Part shown: one piece after another, positions 46,686 through 56,517 of the stretch
Numbering within the stretch: position 1 is the first letter of the stretch
How the letters are laid out: each line of letters begins with the position of its first letter
Assembly (NCBI RefSeq): GCF_017810075.1
Contig: NZ_JADNYK010000007.1
Span: 124,001-188,000 of the forward strand
DNA: 64,000 bases
Reading direction: 5' to 3'
Source: Pseudozobellia sp. WGM2
GTDB lineage: Bacteria; Bacteroidota; Bacteroidia; Flavobacteriales; Flavobacteriaceae
Translations under genes and position numbers: made by a program
Notes under the pieces: model-generated
Told to the model about the DNA's origin: nothing
Database searches by the model: none
Seen by the model: only the letters and a program-made list of their open reading frames with translations

Positions 46686-48434
46686 CTATTTCTTATTGTT
46701 TAACAATATTGCCTGACCGGCCCAATCATCACGTTGCGCCCTACCTGGGAACGACCCCGTGATGGAATCTAATAAATCGTATTCTCTTTCGGTCATTCTA
46801 CCAACTTGGGCAAACGTAAATATACCAATCTCATTAAGGGTAGATTCCATTTGCGGGCCTATACCTTTAATCTTTTTTAGATCATCAGCTGTTTCAGTTG
46901 TAGAATCGAACGTACCGATTGAACTCAACAAGTCGTTCACTCCGGTTTTATCACCTACCGCAGGTACCACCTCGCCCATAAGAACATCATCGGTAATGGG
47001 TTCAGATTTTAAACCTGTAGTTTGCATTCTTTCAATCTTGTACAAAGGCTTACCGGCATCTCGTAGTTTCTTATATCGATCACCAGATGATTTCAAGATT
47101 GATTTTACCTCTGCCTGAGCAATAACCGGGAAGGTTCTTGCATACAAGAGAAATAATACAAAGAAGAATCCTATTGTGCCCACGAATATCCCAATATCAA
47201 CAAATGTTGGCGAAAACATCGTCCAAGAAGATGGAAGATAATCTCTATGCAACGACGTCACGATAATCACGAAACGCTCGAACCACATACCTATATTCAC
47301 TACAATAGAGATAAAGAATGAAAATAGGATACTCGTTCTAAGTTTTTTGAACCACATGAACTGAGGCGAGAACACATTACAAGTCATCATCGACCAGTAC
47401 GCCCACCAATAAGGTCCTGTAGCTCTGTTCAAGAATGCATACTGTTCATATTCTACCCCAGAATACCAGGCTACGAACAATTCAGTGATATAAGCACAAC
47501 CTACGATGGAACCTGTAATCATAATTACAATGTTCATCAGCTCTATATGCTGTACAGTGATATAGGCTTCTAAATGACATACTTTACGCATGATAATCAA
47601 AAGCGTGTTCACCATTGCAAAACCAGAGAATATCGCACCAGCAACAAAGTACGGTGGAAATATAGTGGTATGCCATCCAGGTATTACCGAAGTAGCAAAG
47701 TCAAATGATACTATCGTATGTACAGAAAGTACAAGTGGTGTAGCCAAACCGGCCAAAACCAAAGACACTTCTTCAAAACGCTGCCAATCTTTGGCACGCC
47801 CACTCCACCCAAAACTTAATAGACTGTATATTTTTTTCTGAAAAGGAAGTACGGCACGGTCACGTATCATCGCGAAGTCAGGAAGAAGACCTGTCCACCA
47901 GAATACAAGCGAAACCGACAAATAAGTAGAAATCGCAAATACATCCCAAAGCAACGGTGAGTTAAAGTTCACCCATAAAGAACCGAATTGGTTTGGAATT
48001 GGCAACACCCAATATGCCAACCATGGGCGGCCCATGTGAATAATCGGAAACAGACCCGCTTGAACCACCGAGAAAATGGTCATCGCCTCAGCAGAACGGT
48101 TAATCGCCATTCTCCATTTTTGACGAAACAATAGTAGTACCGCCGATATCAAAGTACCGGCATGACCGATACCTACCCACCAAACAAAGTTGGTAATATC
48201 CCAAGCCCAGTTTACGGTCTTGTTCAAACCCCAAGTACCGATACCGGTAGAAATAGTATAGATAATGCAACCTATACCCCATAAGAATGCCACTAAGGCT
48301 ATAGAAAAAACAATCCACCAGTGCTTATTGGCCCTTCCTTCAACAGGAGCGGCAATATCCACGCTTACATCATGGTAGCCTTTATCCCCGATCACTAAGG
48401 GTTTACGTATAGGTGCTTCGTAATGCGACGCCAT
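46686..48434 (-). CDS. actC: Alternative complex III subunit ActC (NrfD/PsrC family) with C-terminal HhH domain
   Basis: A 582-residue protein. Residues about 35-440 form the ten-TM NrfD/PsrC-type membrane subunit that, with ActB, holds the quinol site and probable proton path. After a linker, residues about 515-580 hold a helix-hairpin-helix-like domain: LKKIKGIGPQMESTLNEIGI, then FAQVGRMTEREYDLLDS and a final DDWAGQA segment, as in HhH tails fused to NuoE and ribosomal proteins. Such a tail is not part of the core ActC fold. The reading frame is continuous, so it is a real fusion. Confidence 0.94.
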   Translation of the reverse strand: MASHYEAPIRKPLVIGDKGYHDVSVDIAAPVEGRANKHWWIVFSIALVAFLWGIGCIIYTISTGIGTWGLNKTVNWAWDITNFVWWVGIGHAGTLISAVLLLFRQKWRMAINRSAEAMTIFSVVQAGLFPIIHMGRPWLAYWVLPIPNQFGSLWVNFNSPLLWDVFAISTYLSVSLVFWWTGLLPDFAMIRDRAVLPFQKKIYSLLSFGWSGRAKDWQRFEEVSLVLAGLATPLVLSVHTIVSFDFATSVIPGWHTTIFPPYFVAGAIFSGFAMVNTLLIIMRKVCHLEAYITVQHIELMNIVIMITGSIVGCAYITELFVAWYSGVEYEQYAFLNRATGPYWWAYWSMMTCNVFSPQFMWFKKLRTSILFSFFISIVVNIGMWFERFVIIVTSLHRDYLPSSWTMFSPTFVDIGIFVGTIGFFFVLFLLYARTFPVIAQAEVKSILKSSGDRYKKLRDAGKPLYKIERMQTTGLKSEPITDDVLMGEVVPAVGDKTGVNDLLSSIGTFDSTTETADDLKKIKGIGPQMESTLNEIGIFTFAQVGRMTEREYDLLDSITGSFPGRAQRDDWAGQAILLNNKK

Positions 48435-48468
48435 ATAATTCTGTTATAGTTGTTTACTTAAATACAGG

Positions 48469-51400
48469 TTATGCTTCGTTTGTATTTCTCACTTTTACAT
48501 GGTAGAACACATTTGGTTGTGTGCCTACATGCTCTAATAAGTGATACATACGGTCACTTTCGGCCAACTCTGAAACTTGACTTTCTTTATCGTTAACATC
48601 TCCGAAAACAATGGCACCACTGCTACAAGCCGCAGAACATGCCGTTTGAAATTCTCCGTCTTCGATTACCCTACCATCACGTTTAGCATCAAGAATCGTT
48701 TTCTGTGTCATTTGAATACACATCGAACACTTCTCGATTACACCACGAGAACGAACATTTACATCTGGGTTCAATACCATTTTACCCAAATCATTGTTCA
48801 TATGGAAATCGAACTCATCGTTGTTGTTATATAAGAACCAGTTGAAACGACGTACTTTGTACGGGCAGTTATTTGCACAATAACGTGTACCTACACAACG
48901 GTTATACGCCATATGGTTTTGACCTTGACGGCTATGTGAAGTAGCTGCAACCGGACAAACTGTTTCACAGGGTGCATGATTACAATGCTGGCACATTACT
49001 GGCTGAAAAGCCACTTGTGGGTTCGCAGATGGATCTTCTAACTGACCAAAACCTCCTAAAGAACCATTATCCCCGCTAAGACCATCAAAACCATCTTTCT
49101 TTAGATTGTCACCTTCGAAAGTTTCTTCTGAAGAATAATACCTATCGATACGCAACCAATGCATATCCCTACTTTTTCTAACCTCTTCCTTACCTACTAC
49201 AGGAACATTATTCTCTGCGTGACAAGCAATAACACAAGCACCACAACCCGTACAGGCATTAAGATCGATAGACATATTAAAATGATGCCCTATGGAACGG
49301 TCAAAACTATCCCACAAATCTACAGAAGTAGCAGGAACCTCTTGGTGATCCAAAGATACTTGAGGAACATGGTTCCACTCTGCATGATCTTTGGTATTGA
49401 ATATCTCAAGAGTGGTCTCTTTTATAATATCACCCCTACCCATCAAAGTTTTGTGCAACTGAATACATGCAAATTCGTGTGTACCAGAGGCCTTTTCGAT
49501 AGTAGCAGCTTGAGTATTTTTAAAATCTTGGTATAAAGGATAAGCATTTACCCCAGTCTGCATTTCTGATTTCATGCCCACTTTCCTTCCATAACCGAAA
49601 GAAAGTCCGGCCGAACCGATTGCCTGACCTGGCTGTATAATAACTGGAACATTGTTCAATGTGACGCCGTTAACAGTAATATTCACATAACTACCATCAA
49701 GACCACCGTTGGCTACGTGATAATTCTCCAACCCTAACCTTTCAGCATCCGCTTTGGAAACGGTCACATAGTTATCCCAAGAAACCCTAGTAATCGGATC
49801 AGGAAACTCTTGCAACCATGGGTTACTTGCCTGTTGACCTGCACCCATACCCGTTTTAGGGTATAGAGTCAACTCCATTCCACCTCCACTGGTTGAGTTT
49901 GTTAAACTGCTTATAGCGCTAGCCATGGAGATAGCACCAACATTGCTTACAGCTTCCGCTTGGGAAGAAGCATCTTGACCCTCCTTATCACTTTCCTCGG
50001 ACACCACATTTTCGGGGTCTGCATCCGTCGTCACCGACATTACAGCAGAACCACCAGCGAATACACCATCGTGAAGGGCTTTGTTCCAATCTCCACCATT
50101 AAGTATATCAGTGCTCCAAGTTTCTTTTATATAATCGTAATAGCTTTTATCCGAACCTAACCACTTCAATAAAGCATTTTGAAACTGTCGTGTATCAAAA
50201 AGCTCTCTAATAGTAGGCTGCATCAAGCTAAATTGGCCCTTTTTAATTTGAAGATCGCCCCAAGATTCCAAATAATGGTTCGAAGCGGCGGTATATTGAG
50301 ACACCTCAGTGGTTTCATTCCAATTAGTTGAAAATGTAACTGAAAGTCCAACTTTTTCGATTCCAGACTTGAACTCAGCTGCATTGGGAAGCGTATACAT
50401 AGGGTTCACACCATCCATGATCAAAGCCCCTACTTTTCCAGAATTCATATCGGCTATCAAAGCCTTCACAGCCTCGGCATTGCCCTGTCTCACATAACGA
50501 GGAGACTCTGAATCAAAAGCAGCACTGCCCAACATTTCATTAATGGCCAACACCACTGTCTGCGCATTAATGTCATCAAGACCGGTAACCACCACCGCAT
50601 TACTACGATTACTTTTTATTTGAGCGGCAACATTATCAATTGCCATTTGAACATTCTCCGAAAGCTCACCACCAACACTGGTTCCGTTAAGCTTAGCATA
50701 CAATTGAGCTAAGGCAATCTTCTGTTGCATTGGGGTCAAAGGAATACGCTTATCCGCATTTGCACCAGAAAGAGACATATTAGCCTCAAACTGTACATGA
50801 CGAGACATTTTACCTTCTTTAGGAATACGACCTTTTGCATAACCTGAGTCATAACCTCCGCCTTGCCAATCTCCCAAGAAATCAGCGCCAAAAGAAACAA
50901 TCAGACCCGCCTTTTCAAAATCATAATCGGCTAAGGCACGCTCACCATATTTAGCTTCAAAAGCATCAAGTGCGGCATTTTCAGAAACAGCATCATAAAC
51001 CACATGGTTTACGTTGCCATAAGTAGACTTCAACTCACTGATTAATCGAGTAGTCGAAGGGCTAGCGTAAGACTGCGTCAACAAAGCGATTTGTTGTCCG
51101 GAGTTTTGTAAGCTTCCCATTTTTGCCTTAACAGCAGCATCCATGGCGCTCCATTCAATCGGTTCACCATTAGCCAAAGGACCTTGCAAACGAGTACTAT
51201 CATACAAAGAAAGCACAGAAGCCTGCACCCTGGCATTGGCACTACCACCAACTTGAGCGTCTTTATTGTTTTCCACCTTGATTGGTCGACCTTCTCGGGT
51301 CTTAATCAAAATGCTAGCAAAATCAAAACCATCTGCAATCGAAGTAGCATAATAATTAGCCACCCCAGGTATAATGTTTTCTGGCTGAACTACATAAGGT

Positions 51401-51636
51401 ATAGACTTATGAACCGGACCTTCACATGCTGCCAACGAAGCCGCTGCAGTACTAAAACCAACATACTTAAGAAAATCTCTTCTATTCGTAGTTGTTTCGG
51501 ACAACTTCTCTTTATCACCCAAGAAATCATCAACGGGAATATCTTCTACAAACTCGTTTTGCCTTAGCGTCTCAACAATGGAATCGTTGGGATTTAACTC
51601 CGCTTCGTTCTTCCAATATTTTTTGTTTGATGCCAT
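48469..51636 (-). CDS. actB: Alternative complex III subunit ActB, Fe-S molybdopterin-like fusion
   Basis: A 1055-residue protein. A twin-arginine motif NRRDFLKYVG lies about 50 residues in, followed by SLAAC (Cys71), a possible lipobox. The N-terminal two thirds resemble molybdopterin oxidoreductases without cofactor ligands; the C-terminal third is a four-cluster ferredoxin: CTGCGACVIAC, CQHCNHAPCETVC, CVGTRYCANNC (one Cys replaced by Thr, so probably [3Fe-4S]) and CSMC...CSAAC. It relays electrons from quinol to ActA hemes on the periplasmic side. Confidence 0.96.
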   Translation of the reverse strand: MASNKKYWKNEAELNPNDSIVETLRQNEFVEDIPVDDFLGDKEKLSETTTNRRDFLKYVGFSTAAASLAACEGPVHKSIPYVVQPENIIPGVANYYATSIADGFDFASILIKTREGRPIKVENNKDAQVGGSANARVQASVLSLYDSTRLQGPLANGEPIEWSAMDAAVKAKMGSLQNSGQQIALLTQSYASPSTTRLISELKSTYGNVNHVVYDAVSENAALDAFEAKYGERALADYDFEKAGLIVSFGADFLGDWQGGGYDSGYAKGRIPKEGKMSRHVQFEANMSLSGANADKRIPLTPMQQKIALAQLYAKLNGTSVGGELSENVQMAIDNVAAQIKSNRSNAVVVTGLDDINAQTVVLAINEMLGSAAFDSESPRYVRQGNAEAVKALIADMNSGKVGALIMDGVNPMYTLPNAAEFKSGIEKVGLSVTFSTNWNETTEVSQYTAASNHYLESWGDLQIKKGQFSLMQPTIRELFDTRQFQNALLKWLGSDKSYYDYIKETWSTDILNGGDWNKALHDGVFAGGSAVMSVTTDADPENVVSEESDKEGQDASSQAEAVSNVGAISMASAISSLTNSTSGGGMELTLYPKTGMGAGQQASNPWLQEFPDPITRVSWDNYVTVSKADAERLGLENYHVANGGLDGSYVNITVNGVTLNNVPVIIQPGQAIGSAGLSFGYGRKVGMKSEMQTGVNAYPLYQDFKNTQAATIEKASGTHEFACIQLHKTLMGRGDIIKETTLEIFNTKDHAEWNHVPQVSLDHQEVPATSVDLWDSFDRSIGHHFNMSIDLNACTGCGACVIACHAENNVPVVGKEEVRKSRDMHWLRIDRYYSSEETFEGDNLKKDGFDGLSGDNGSLGGFGQLEDPSANPQVAFQPVMCQHCNHAPCETVCPVAATSHSRQGQNHMAYNRCVGTRYCANNCPYKVRRFNWFLYNNNDEFDFHMNNDLGKMVLNPDVNVRSRGVIEKCSMCIQMTQKTILDAKRDGRVIEDGEFQTACSAACSSGAIVFGDVNDKESQVSELAESDRMYHLLEHVGTQPNVFYHVKVRNTNEA

Positions 51637-51672
51637 ACGTTTCTATGTAATTAGCTACTCTTTCTTATTCGA

Positions 51673-53043
51673 TTAATAGTGGCACTTTCCACATTCAAGC
51701 CCACCCATTTGAGCGGCAGTCAATTGCTCTACACCGTACTTTTTAGAAAGCTCGGCATGAATTTTTTCGTAGTACTCGTTACCCTCGGCCTTAACATTGG
51801 TTTCTCGGTGACAGTTAACACACCAGCCCATAGTCAAAGGAGAATATTGGTACATAATTTCCATTTCTTCAACTGGCCCATGACATTCCTGACACTGTAT
51901 ACCCGCCACACTTACGTGCTGAGAGTGATTGAAATACGCAAAGTCAGGCAAATTGTGTATTCTAACCCATTCTACCGGCTTAGTTTCACCTGTATATCTC
52001 TGATTCTGATCATCCCAACCAACAGCAGCATAGAGTTTCTTGATTTCCTTATTATAATCAACACCATACTCTTGTTTACCTTCCGCTAAAGTTTCATCAG
52101 AAACCTGATAGATAGATTTATGACAATTCATACAAACATTTAATGAAGGAATACCCGATGTTTTTGATACTCGAGCAGAAGAGTGGCAATATTTACACTC
52201 AATTTTATTGTCGCCAGCATGAATACGGTGAGAATAATGAATCGGCTGAATCGGCTGATAACCCTGATCGACACCCACTTGCATCATCCACCCATAGGCA
52301 AAATAAGCACTACCCAATAGCAGCACAATTACCGAAACCAACACTAAAAACTGATTATCTACAAAGGCCTTCCATATCGGCTTACGTTTTTCAGCCTGTT
52401 CTTTCTCAAGAACCACCCCATTCGCCTCTGCAATTCGCCTCAAGGTTCTGTTGACCAAAAGCAACATTACCACAAGAAGACCAAAAACGAGAACCAAGGC
52501 ACCCAATATCAATTCATTGGAAATACCTGAACCAGAGCCAGAACCACCACCAACACCTTCACTACCCGCTGCTGCTGCCGCAGGCTTAGGAGTCGACGGA
52601 GGAGCCGCAGTATACGCAAGTATATTGTCTATATCGGCATTCGACAAGGTAGGAAAAGGCGTCATTGCCGCCTGATTATATTCGTTATAAATCTCATTGG
52701 CATAAGAATCGCCTGAAGAGATTACACCCGGACTATTCTTGACCCACCTATACAACCACTCACGATCCAAACCTTCATCTTCAGCAAGTCTAGATTCGAC
52801 ATTAGCAAGAGCAGGACCCGTCATCTTACGGTTCAACGCATGACAAGCAGCACAGTTTTGATTAAAGAGTGATTTTCCCGCAGCAGGATCGCCATCGGTT
52901 TCGGCAGCAGCTTCGGTCGATTCCGAATCCGCCTCGGCAGCAGCTTCATCTTGAGCAAAGATAGAAGTGGAAAGCAGTAGGAAAAATAATACAGTTATAC
53001 CTAGAATCTTAGAAATTGGATGGCGGTACGGAACCTTTTTCAT
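51673..53043 (-). CDS. actA: Alternative complex III subunit ActA, fused to a monoheme domain (six CxxCH)
   Basis: A 456-residue multiheme cytochrome c. After a signal peptide (about 1-30) a class I-like monoheme domain carries C64-A-A-C67-H68 with Met127 as probable ligand. A Ser/Gly/Ala-rich linker and TM (177-197) follow, then a second TM (232-250) and a pentaheme domain with CKYCH, CMNCH, CQECH, CVNCH and a C-terminal CGKCHY. Total six hemes. Canonical ActA has the pentaheme part. I use the ATG at 53043; the start 30 bases upstream adds a charged stretch before the signal peptide. First gene of the act-cox operon. Confidence 0.94.
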   Translation of the reverse strand: MKKVPYRHPISKILGITVLFFLLLSTSIFAQDEAAAEADSESTEAAAETDGDPAAGKSLFNQNCAACHALNRKMTGPALANVESRLAEDEGLDREWLYRWVKNSPGVISSGDSYANEIYNEYNQAAMTPFPTLSNADIDNILAYTAAPPSTPKPAAAAAGSEGVGGGSGSGSGISNELILGALVLVFGLLVVMLLLVNRTLRRIAEANGVVLEKEQAEKRKPIWKAFVDNQFLVLVSVIVLLLGSAYFAYGWMMQVGVDQGYQPIQPIHYSHRIHAGDNKIECKYCHSSARVSKTSGIPSLNVCMNCHKSIYQVSDETLAEGKQEYGVDYNKEIKKLYAAVGWDDQNQRYTGETKPVEWVRIHNLPDFAYFNHSQHVSVAGIQCQECHGPVEEMEIMYQYSPLTMGWCVNCHRETNVKAEGNEYYEKIHAELSKKYGVEQLTAAQMGGLECGKCHY

Positions 53044-53128
53044 ATGGATTTTATTTCTATCAAACCTTGGCACGATAATTTCTGATGTATAGAAATATGC
53101 TTTGTTTTATCGGTGCTAAAATTGATGG

Positions 53129-53136
53129 CAAAAATA
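53129..53136 (-). promoter_or_regulatory. Possible -7 element of the act-cox operon
   Basis: Minus-strand TATTTTTG fully matches TAnnTTTG and lies 85 bases ahead of the actA ATG. No clear TTG lies upstream at 18-20 bases. The spacer 53044-53277 also contains A+T-rich TTGATAA-like tandem words at 53169-53180, probably low complexity. Confidence 0.4.
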
Positions 53137-53236
53137 CGACATAGACTTTATTTTGAAAATGTTAAAGGATTGATAATTGATAATTTATAATAATTCTAAA
53201 TAATGTCGAAGCACCTATGTTTGTTCTATAAAAATC

Positions 53237-53244
53237 TACTTTTG
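53237..53244 (+). promoter_or_regulatory. Possible -7 element of the SPOR gene
   Basis: TACTTTTG matches TAnnTTTG on the plus strand, 33 bases before the ATG at 53278. A TTTG lies 13 bases upstream, too close for the usual spacing. Confidence 0.35.
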
Positions 53245-53277
53245 CATAAAACGGTAAGACCCAATAATTTCCCTTTG

Positions 53278-53649
53278 ATGAAAACAACTTTTATCTCTTT
53301 AATCAGCATTTTCTCCGTAGCAATCAGTTCTGCACAACAAGGCAATATTAACGTTGAACAAGACGAAAAGATTACGGAACTATTGAAAATATATAAGACG
53401 GCGAACGAAAGTTCTGACTATTTTCGAATTCAAGTCGGTTTTGGCTCTTACGCTAAAGCCCAAAACATACAGGCGAAAGTTCAAGAAGACTTTCCTGAAC
53501 TATCCTCAAAGATTGATTTTGATTCTCCAACTTATAGAGTTCGAGTTGGCAGGTTCAAAGATAAATTGACCGCAGAGCGAAAATTTTCGGAAGTTCGAAA
53601 AAAGTACCCCGATGCGATGTTGTTACAACCAAAAAAATCGACCCGATAG
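53278..53649 (+). CDS. SPOR-domain secreted protein
   Basis: A 123-residue protein with a signal peptide (1-20, ...AISSAQ) and a C-terminal SPOR domain (about 48-120: YFRIQVGFGSYAKAQNIQAK, then YRVRVGRFKDKLTAERKF). SPOR domains bind glycan strands stripped of stem peptides, so the protein likely sits in the periplasm at septal peptidoglycan. The ATG at 53278 is chosen because it gives a proper signal peptide; an upstream start at 53203 would add 25 residues before it and cover a possible promoter. It is convergent with infB. Confidence 0.88.
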   Translation: MKTTFISLISIFSVAISSAQQGNINVEQDEKITELLKIYKTANESSDYFRIQVGFGSYAKAQNIQAKVQEDFPELSSKIDFDSPTYRVRVGRFKDKLTAERKFSEVRKKYPDAMLLQPKKSTR

Positions 53650-53663
53650 GTCGATTTTTTTTT
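53631..53663. terminator. Bidirectional terminator between SPOR gene and infB
   Basis: AAATCGACC and GGTCGATTT pair around CGATA, flanked by A and T runs on both sides. The stop codon of the SPOR gene (53647-53649) lies in the loop and stem. It can end both the SPOR transcript and the rimP-nusA-infB transcript. Confidence 0.88.
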
Positions 53664-53699
53664 GCTTATCAGCAGCTAATGCTACTCTTATTTATAAAT

Positions 53700-56474
53700 T
53701 TATTTAGTCTTTAATTTCTTTTTAACCGCTACTTCTTGGAAAGCCTCTACGATATCACCTTCTTTGATATCATTATAATTCTTAACCTGTAGACCACAAT
53801 CGTAACCTTTAGAAACTTCTTTGACATCGTCTTTAAATCGCTTCAAAGATGATAGCTCACCAGTGAACACGACAACTCCGTCACGAATCAATCGAATACC
53901 ACTGTTACGCATAATCTTACCACTCGTTACCATACAACCGGCAATGGTACCGACCTTAGAAATCTTGAATGTTTCCCTAATTTCAGCAGTACCTGTAATC
54001 TCTTCTTTGATTTCTGGTGAAAGCATACCTTCCATCGCATCTTTCAAGTCATTGATAGCATCATAGATGATAGAGTACATTCTGATATCGATTTCTTCTT
54101 TCTCCGCAACATCCCTTGCATTACCCATTGGCCTAACATTAAAACCAATAATAATTGCATCAGAGGCAGAAGCCAATAACACGTCAGATTCGGTTATTGC
54201 ACCCACTCCTTTATGAATAATATTTACCTGGATTTCTTCGGTAGATAATTTCTGGAATGAATCGGTCAATGCTTCCACTGAACCATCAACATCACCTTTC
54301 AAGATTATATTCAACTCTTTAAAGTCGCCTAAAGCAATTCGTCTTCCGATTTCATCAAGAGTAATGTGACGTTGCGTTCTTACGGATTGCTCGCGCTGTA
54401 ATTGAGAACGCTTCGTAGCAATTTGTTTTGCTTCGCGCTCATCTTCCAATACATGAAATTTATCACCTGCCTGTGGCGCACCATCTAAACCTAGTATGGA
54501 AACCGGGGTAGCAGGGCCCGCTTTCTCGATAATTTTCCCTCGCTCATCGTGCATCGCCTTAACCTTACCGCTATGGGTACCGGCCAAAACATAATCACCG
54601 ATCTGCAACGTACCCCCTTGAACCAAGATGGTAGAAACATAACCTCGACCTTTATCTAAAAATGCCTCGACTACGGTTCCGTTGGCCATCTTATCAGGAT
54701 TCGCCTGAAGCTCTAACAATTCAGCCTCTAAAAGTACTTTTTCGAGTAATTCTTTTACCCCGTCACCTGTTTTGGCCGAGATGTCATGAGACTGTATCTT
54801 ACCACCCCAATCTTCGACCAACAAATTCATCTGGGCAAGACCTTCTTTAATCTTATCAGGATTGGCCGTTGGCCTATCTATTTTATTAATCGCAAAGACT
54901 ATGGGCACACCCGCAGCCTGCGCATGGCTGATAGCCTCTTTTGTCTGAGGCATAATATCATCATCTGCAGCAATTACGATAACCGCGATATCGGTAACCT
55001 GAGCACCTCTTGCACGCATCGCCGTAAAGGCTTCGTGACCCGGTGTATCTAAAAATGTAATTTTCTGACCATCACCGAGAGTAACTCCATATGCACCAAT
55101 ATGCTGGGTAATACCACCACTTTCGCCTGCAATTACGTTCGCTTCACGAACATAATCTAAAAGCGATGTTTTACCGTGGTCAACGTGACCCATCACGGTT
55201 ACAATCGGAGCTCTAGCCTTTAAATCTTCAGGAGCATCTTGCTCTACTTCAATAGACTCTTCAAGTTCAGCGGTAACAAATTCTACTTCGTAACCGAACT
55301 CATCTGCAACTATCGATAAGGTTTCGGCATCAAGACGCTGGTTCATGGTAACCATGATACCTAAAGACATACAGGCAGAAATGATTTCTGTGGTCGTAAC
55401 GTTCATCATGGTAGCAACCTCACCTACGGTCACAAACTCTGTAACCTTAAGTACCTTGCTCTCCAATTCTTGTTGCTCGAGATCTTTCTCCGTTTGCTGA
55501 CGGTGCTGATCACGCTTGTCTCTTCTATATTTGGCTCCTTTGCCTTTTTTCGATTTACCCTGGAGTTTCTCAAGGGTTTCTCGAATCTGTTTTTGTACAT
55601 CTTCTTCGCTTGGCTCAACTTTGGGAGCACCAAAACGATTTCCTCCACCACCTTTTCGGGCTCCACCACCTTGGTTTCTTCCTCTCGGAGGTCCACCAGT
55701 GTTGCCACCAGGCTTACTAACAATTCTCTTTCTACGCTTTTTGCGGTCATTTCCGCTATCTGAAGAAGGTTTTGCCTCCTCTTTCTTTTTCTTCGGTTTG
55801 TTGAACTGCGAAAGGTCGATTTTAGCCGTAATTTTCGGACCGGAAAGCTTCTTATATTTTGTAGTTAAAACATCGTCACCTTCTTGAGGCTCTTTCTTTT
55901 CAGCCTCCTCTTCTTTCGCAACAGTCTCCTTAGGCTTTTCAACCTTAACCTCTTCCTTTTCTTTGACCTCAGGCTCAGGCTGGGAAGCTTCCACCGTTTC
56001 AGGCTTCTTTTCCTCAACGACTTCTTCCTTGACAGGTTCAGGGGTTTTCTCCTCCTTCACTTCTGGTTTCGGCGGTTCTTCTTTTTTGGGTTCTTCCTTT
56101 TTCTTCGGTTCTAAATCTATCTTACCAACCGTCTTCGGGCCTGTAAGTTCAACTTTTCCCAACAAAGGTTTTTCCGCAGCGGCAGCACGTTTCTCACGAG
56201 CCAATCGCCTTTCTTCTTGTTCTTGCTCCAATTGCAAACGCAAAGCTTCCTTCTCCTCACGCTTTTCCTCACCGACTTTTTTAGAAGCAACTTTTTTGCT
56301 TTTATCGGTTTGGAACTCCTCTTGAAGCACCTCATAAACCTCATCGGAAATCTTCGTCGTAGGTCGCGCCTCGATTTCATGACCCTTAGAGGCCAAGAAA
56401 TCTACCGCCCTATCCAAAGAAATATTAAACTCCTTGAGGACCTTATTGAGTCTTATTTTTGCAATGTCTGCCAT
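53700..56474 (-). CDS. infB: Translation initiation factor IF-2
   Basis: A 924-residue GTPase. The N-terminal domain ([20 protein letters not shown]) is followed by a long Lys/Glu/Pro-rich linker and a Gly/Arg-rich patch (about 250-275), then the G domain with GHVDHGKT at 429-436, DTPGHEAF and NKID, and domains II-IV ending [15 protein letters not shown]. It places fMet-tRNA on the 30S subunit and promotes subunit joining. The low-complexity linker gives several open frames on the opposite strand that are not genes. Last gene of rimP-nusA-infB. Confidence 0.97.
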   Translation of the reverse strand: MADIAKIRLNKVLKEFNISLDRAVDFLASKGHEIEARPTTKISDEVYEVLQEEFQTDKSKKVASKKVGEEKREEKEALRLQLEQEQEERRLAREKRAAAAEKPLLGKVELTGPKTVGKIDLEPKKKEEPKKEEPPKPEVKEEKTPEPVKEEVVEEKKPETVEASQPEPEVKEKEEVKVEKPKETVAKEEEAEKKEPQEGDDVLTTKYKKLSGPKITAKIDLSQFNKPKKKKEEAKPSSDSGNDRKKRRKRIVSKPGGNTGGPPRGRNQGGGARKGGGGNRFGAPKVEPSEEDVQKQIRETLEKLQGKSKKGKGAKYRRDKRDQHRQQTEKDLEQQELESKVLKVTEFVTVGEVATMMNVTTTEIISACMSLGIMVTMNQRLDAETLSIVADEFGYEVEFVTAELEESIEVEQDAPEDLKARAPIVTVMGHVDHGKTSLLDYVREANVIAGESGGITQHIGAYGVTLGDGQKITFLDTPGHEAFTAMRARGAQVTDIAVIVIAADDDIMPQTKEAISHAQAAGVPIVFAINKIDRPTANPDKIKEGLAQMNLLVEDWGGKIQSHDISAKTGDGVKELLEKVLLEAELLELQANPDKMANGTVVEAFLDKGRGYVSTILVQGGTLQIGDYVLAGTHSGKVKAMHDERGKIIEKAGPATPVSILGLDGAPQAGDKFHVLEDEREAKQIATKRSQLQREQSVRTQRHITLDEIGRRIALGDFKELNIILKGDVDGSVEALTDSFQKLSTEEIQVNIIHKGVGAITESDVLLASASDAIIIGFNVRPMGNARDVAEKEEIDIRMYSIIYDAINDLKDAMEGMLSPEIKEEITGTAEIRETFKISKVGTIAGCMVTSGKIMRNSGIRLIRDGVVVFTGELSSLKRFKDDVKEVSKGYDCGLQVKNYNDIKEGDIVEAFQEVAVKKKLKTK

Positions 56475-56517
56475 AAATATCTTCTGCTAATTCTATTTAA
56501 TCGCTGCTAATATATAG

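Noticed and set aside
48469-51636. A true molybdopterin oxidoreductase (nitrate or polysulfide reductase)
   Set aside because: The gene order actA-F and the four-cluster ferredoxin part identify it as ActB, which carries no molybdenum cofactor.
53165-53205. Tandem repeat or CRISPR-like array in the actA/SPOR spacer
   Set aside because: Only short A+T-rich words (TTGATAA type), no regular spacer structure.
53203-53277. Upstream start for the SPOR protein
   Set aside because: It would place 25 polar residues before the signal peptide.
55470-56325. Several long open frames on the plus strand opposite infB
   Set aside because: They arise from the Lys/Glu/Pro-rich linker of IF-2 read in antisense; translations are low-complexity Phe/Ser/Leu runs with no family match or start signals.
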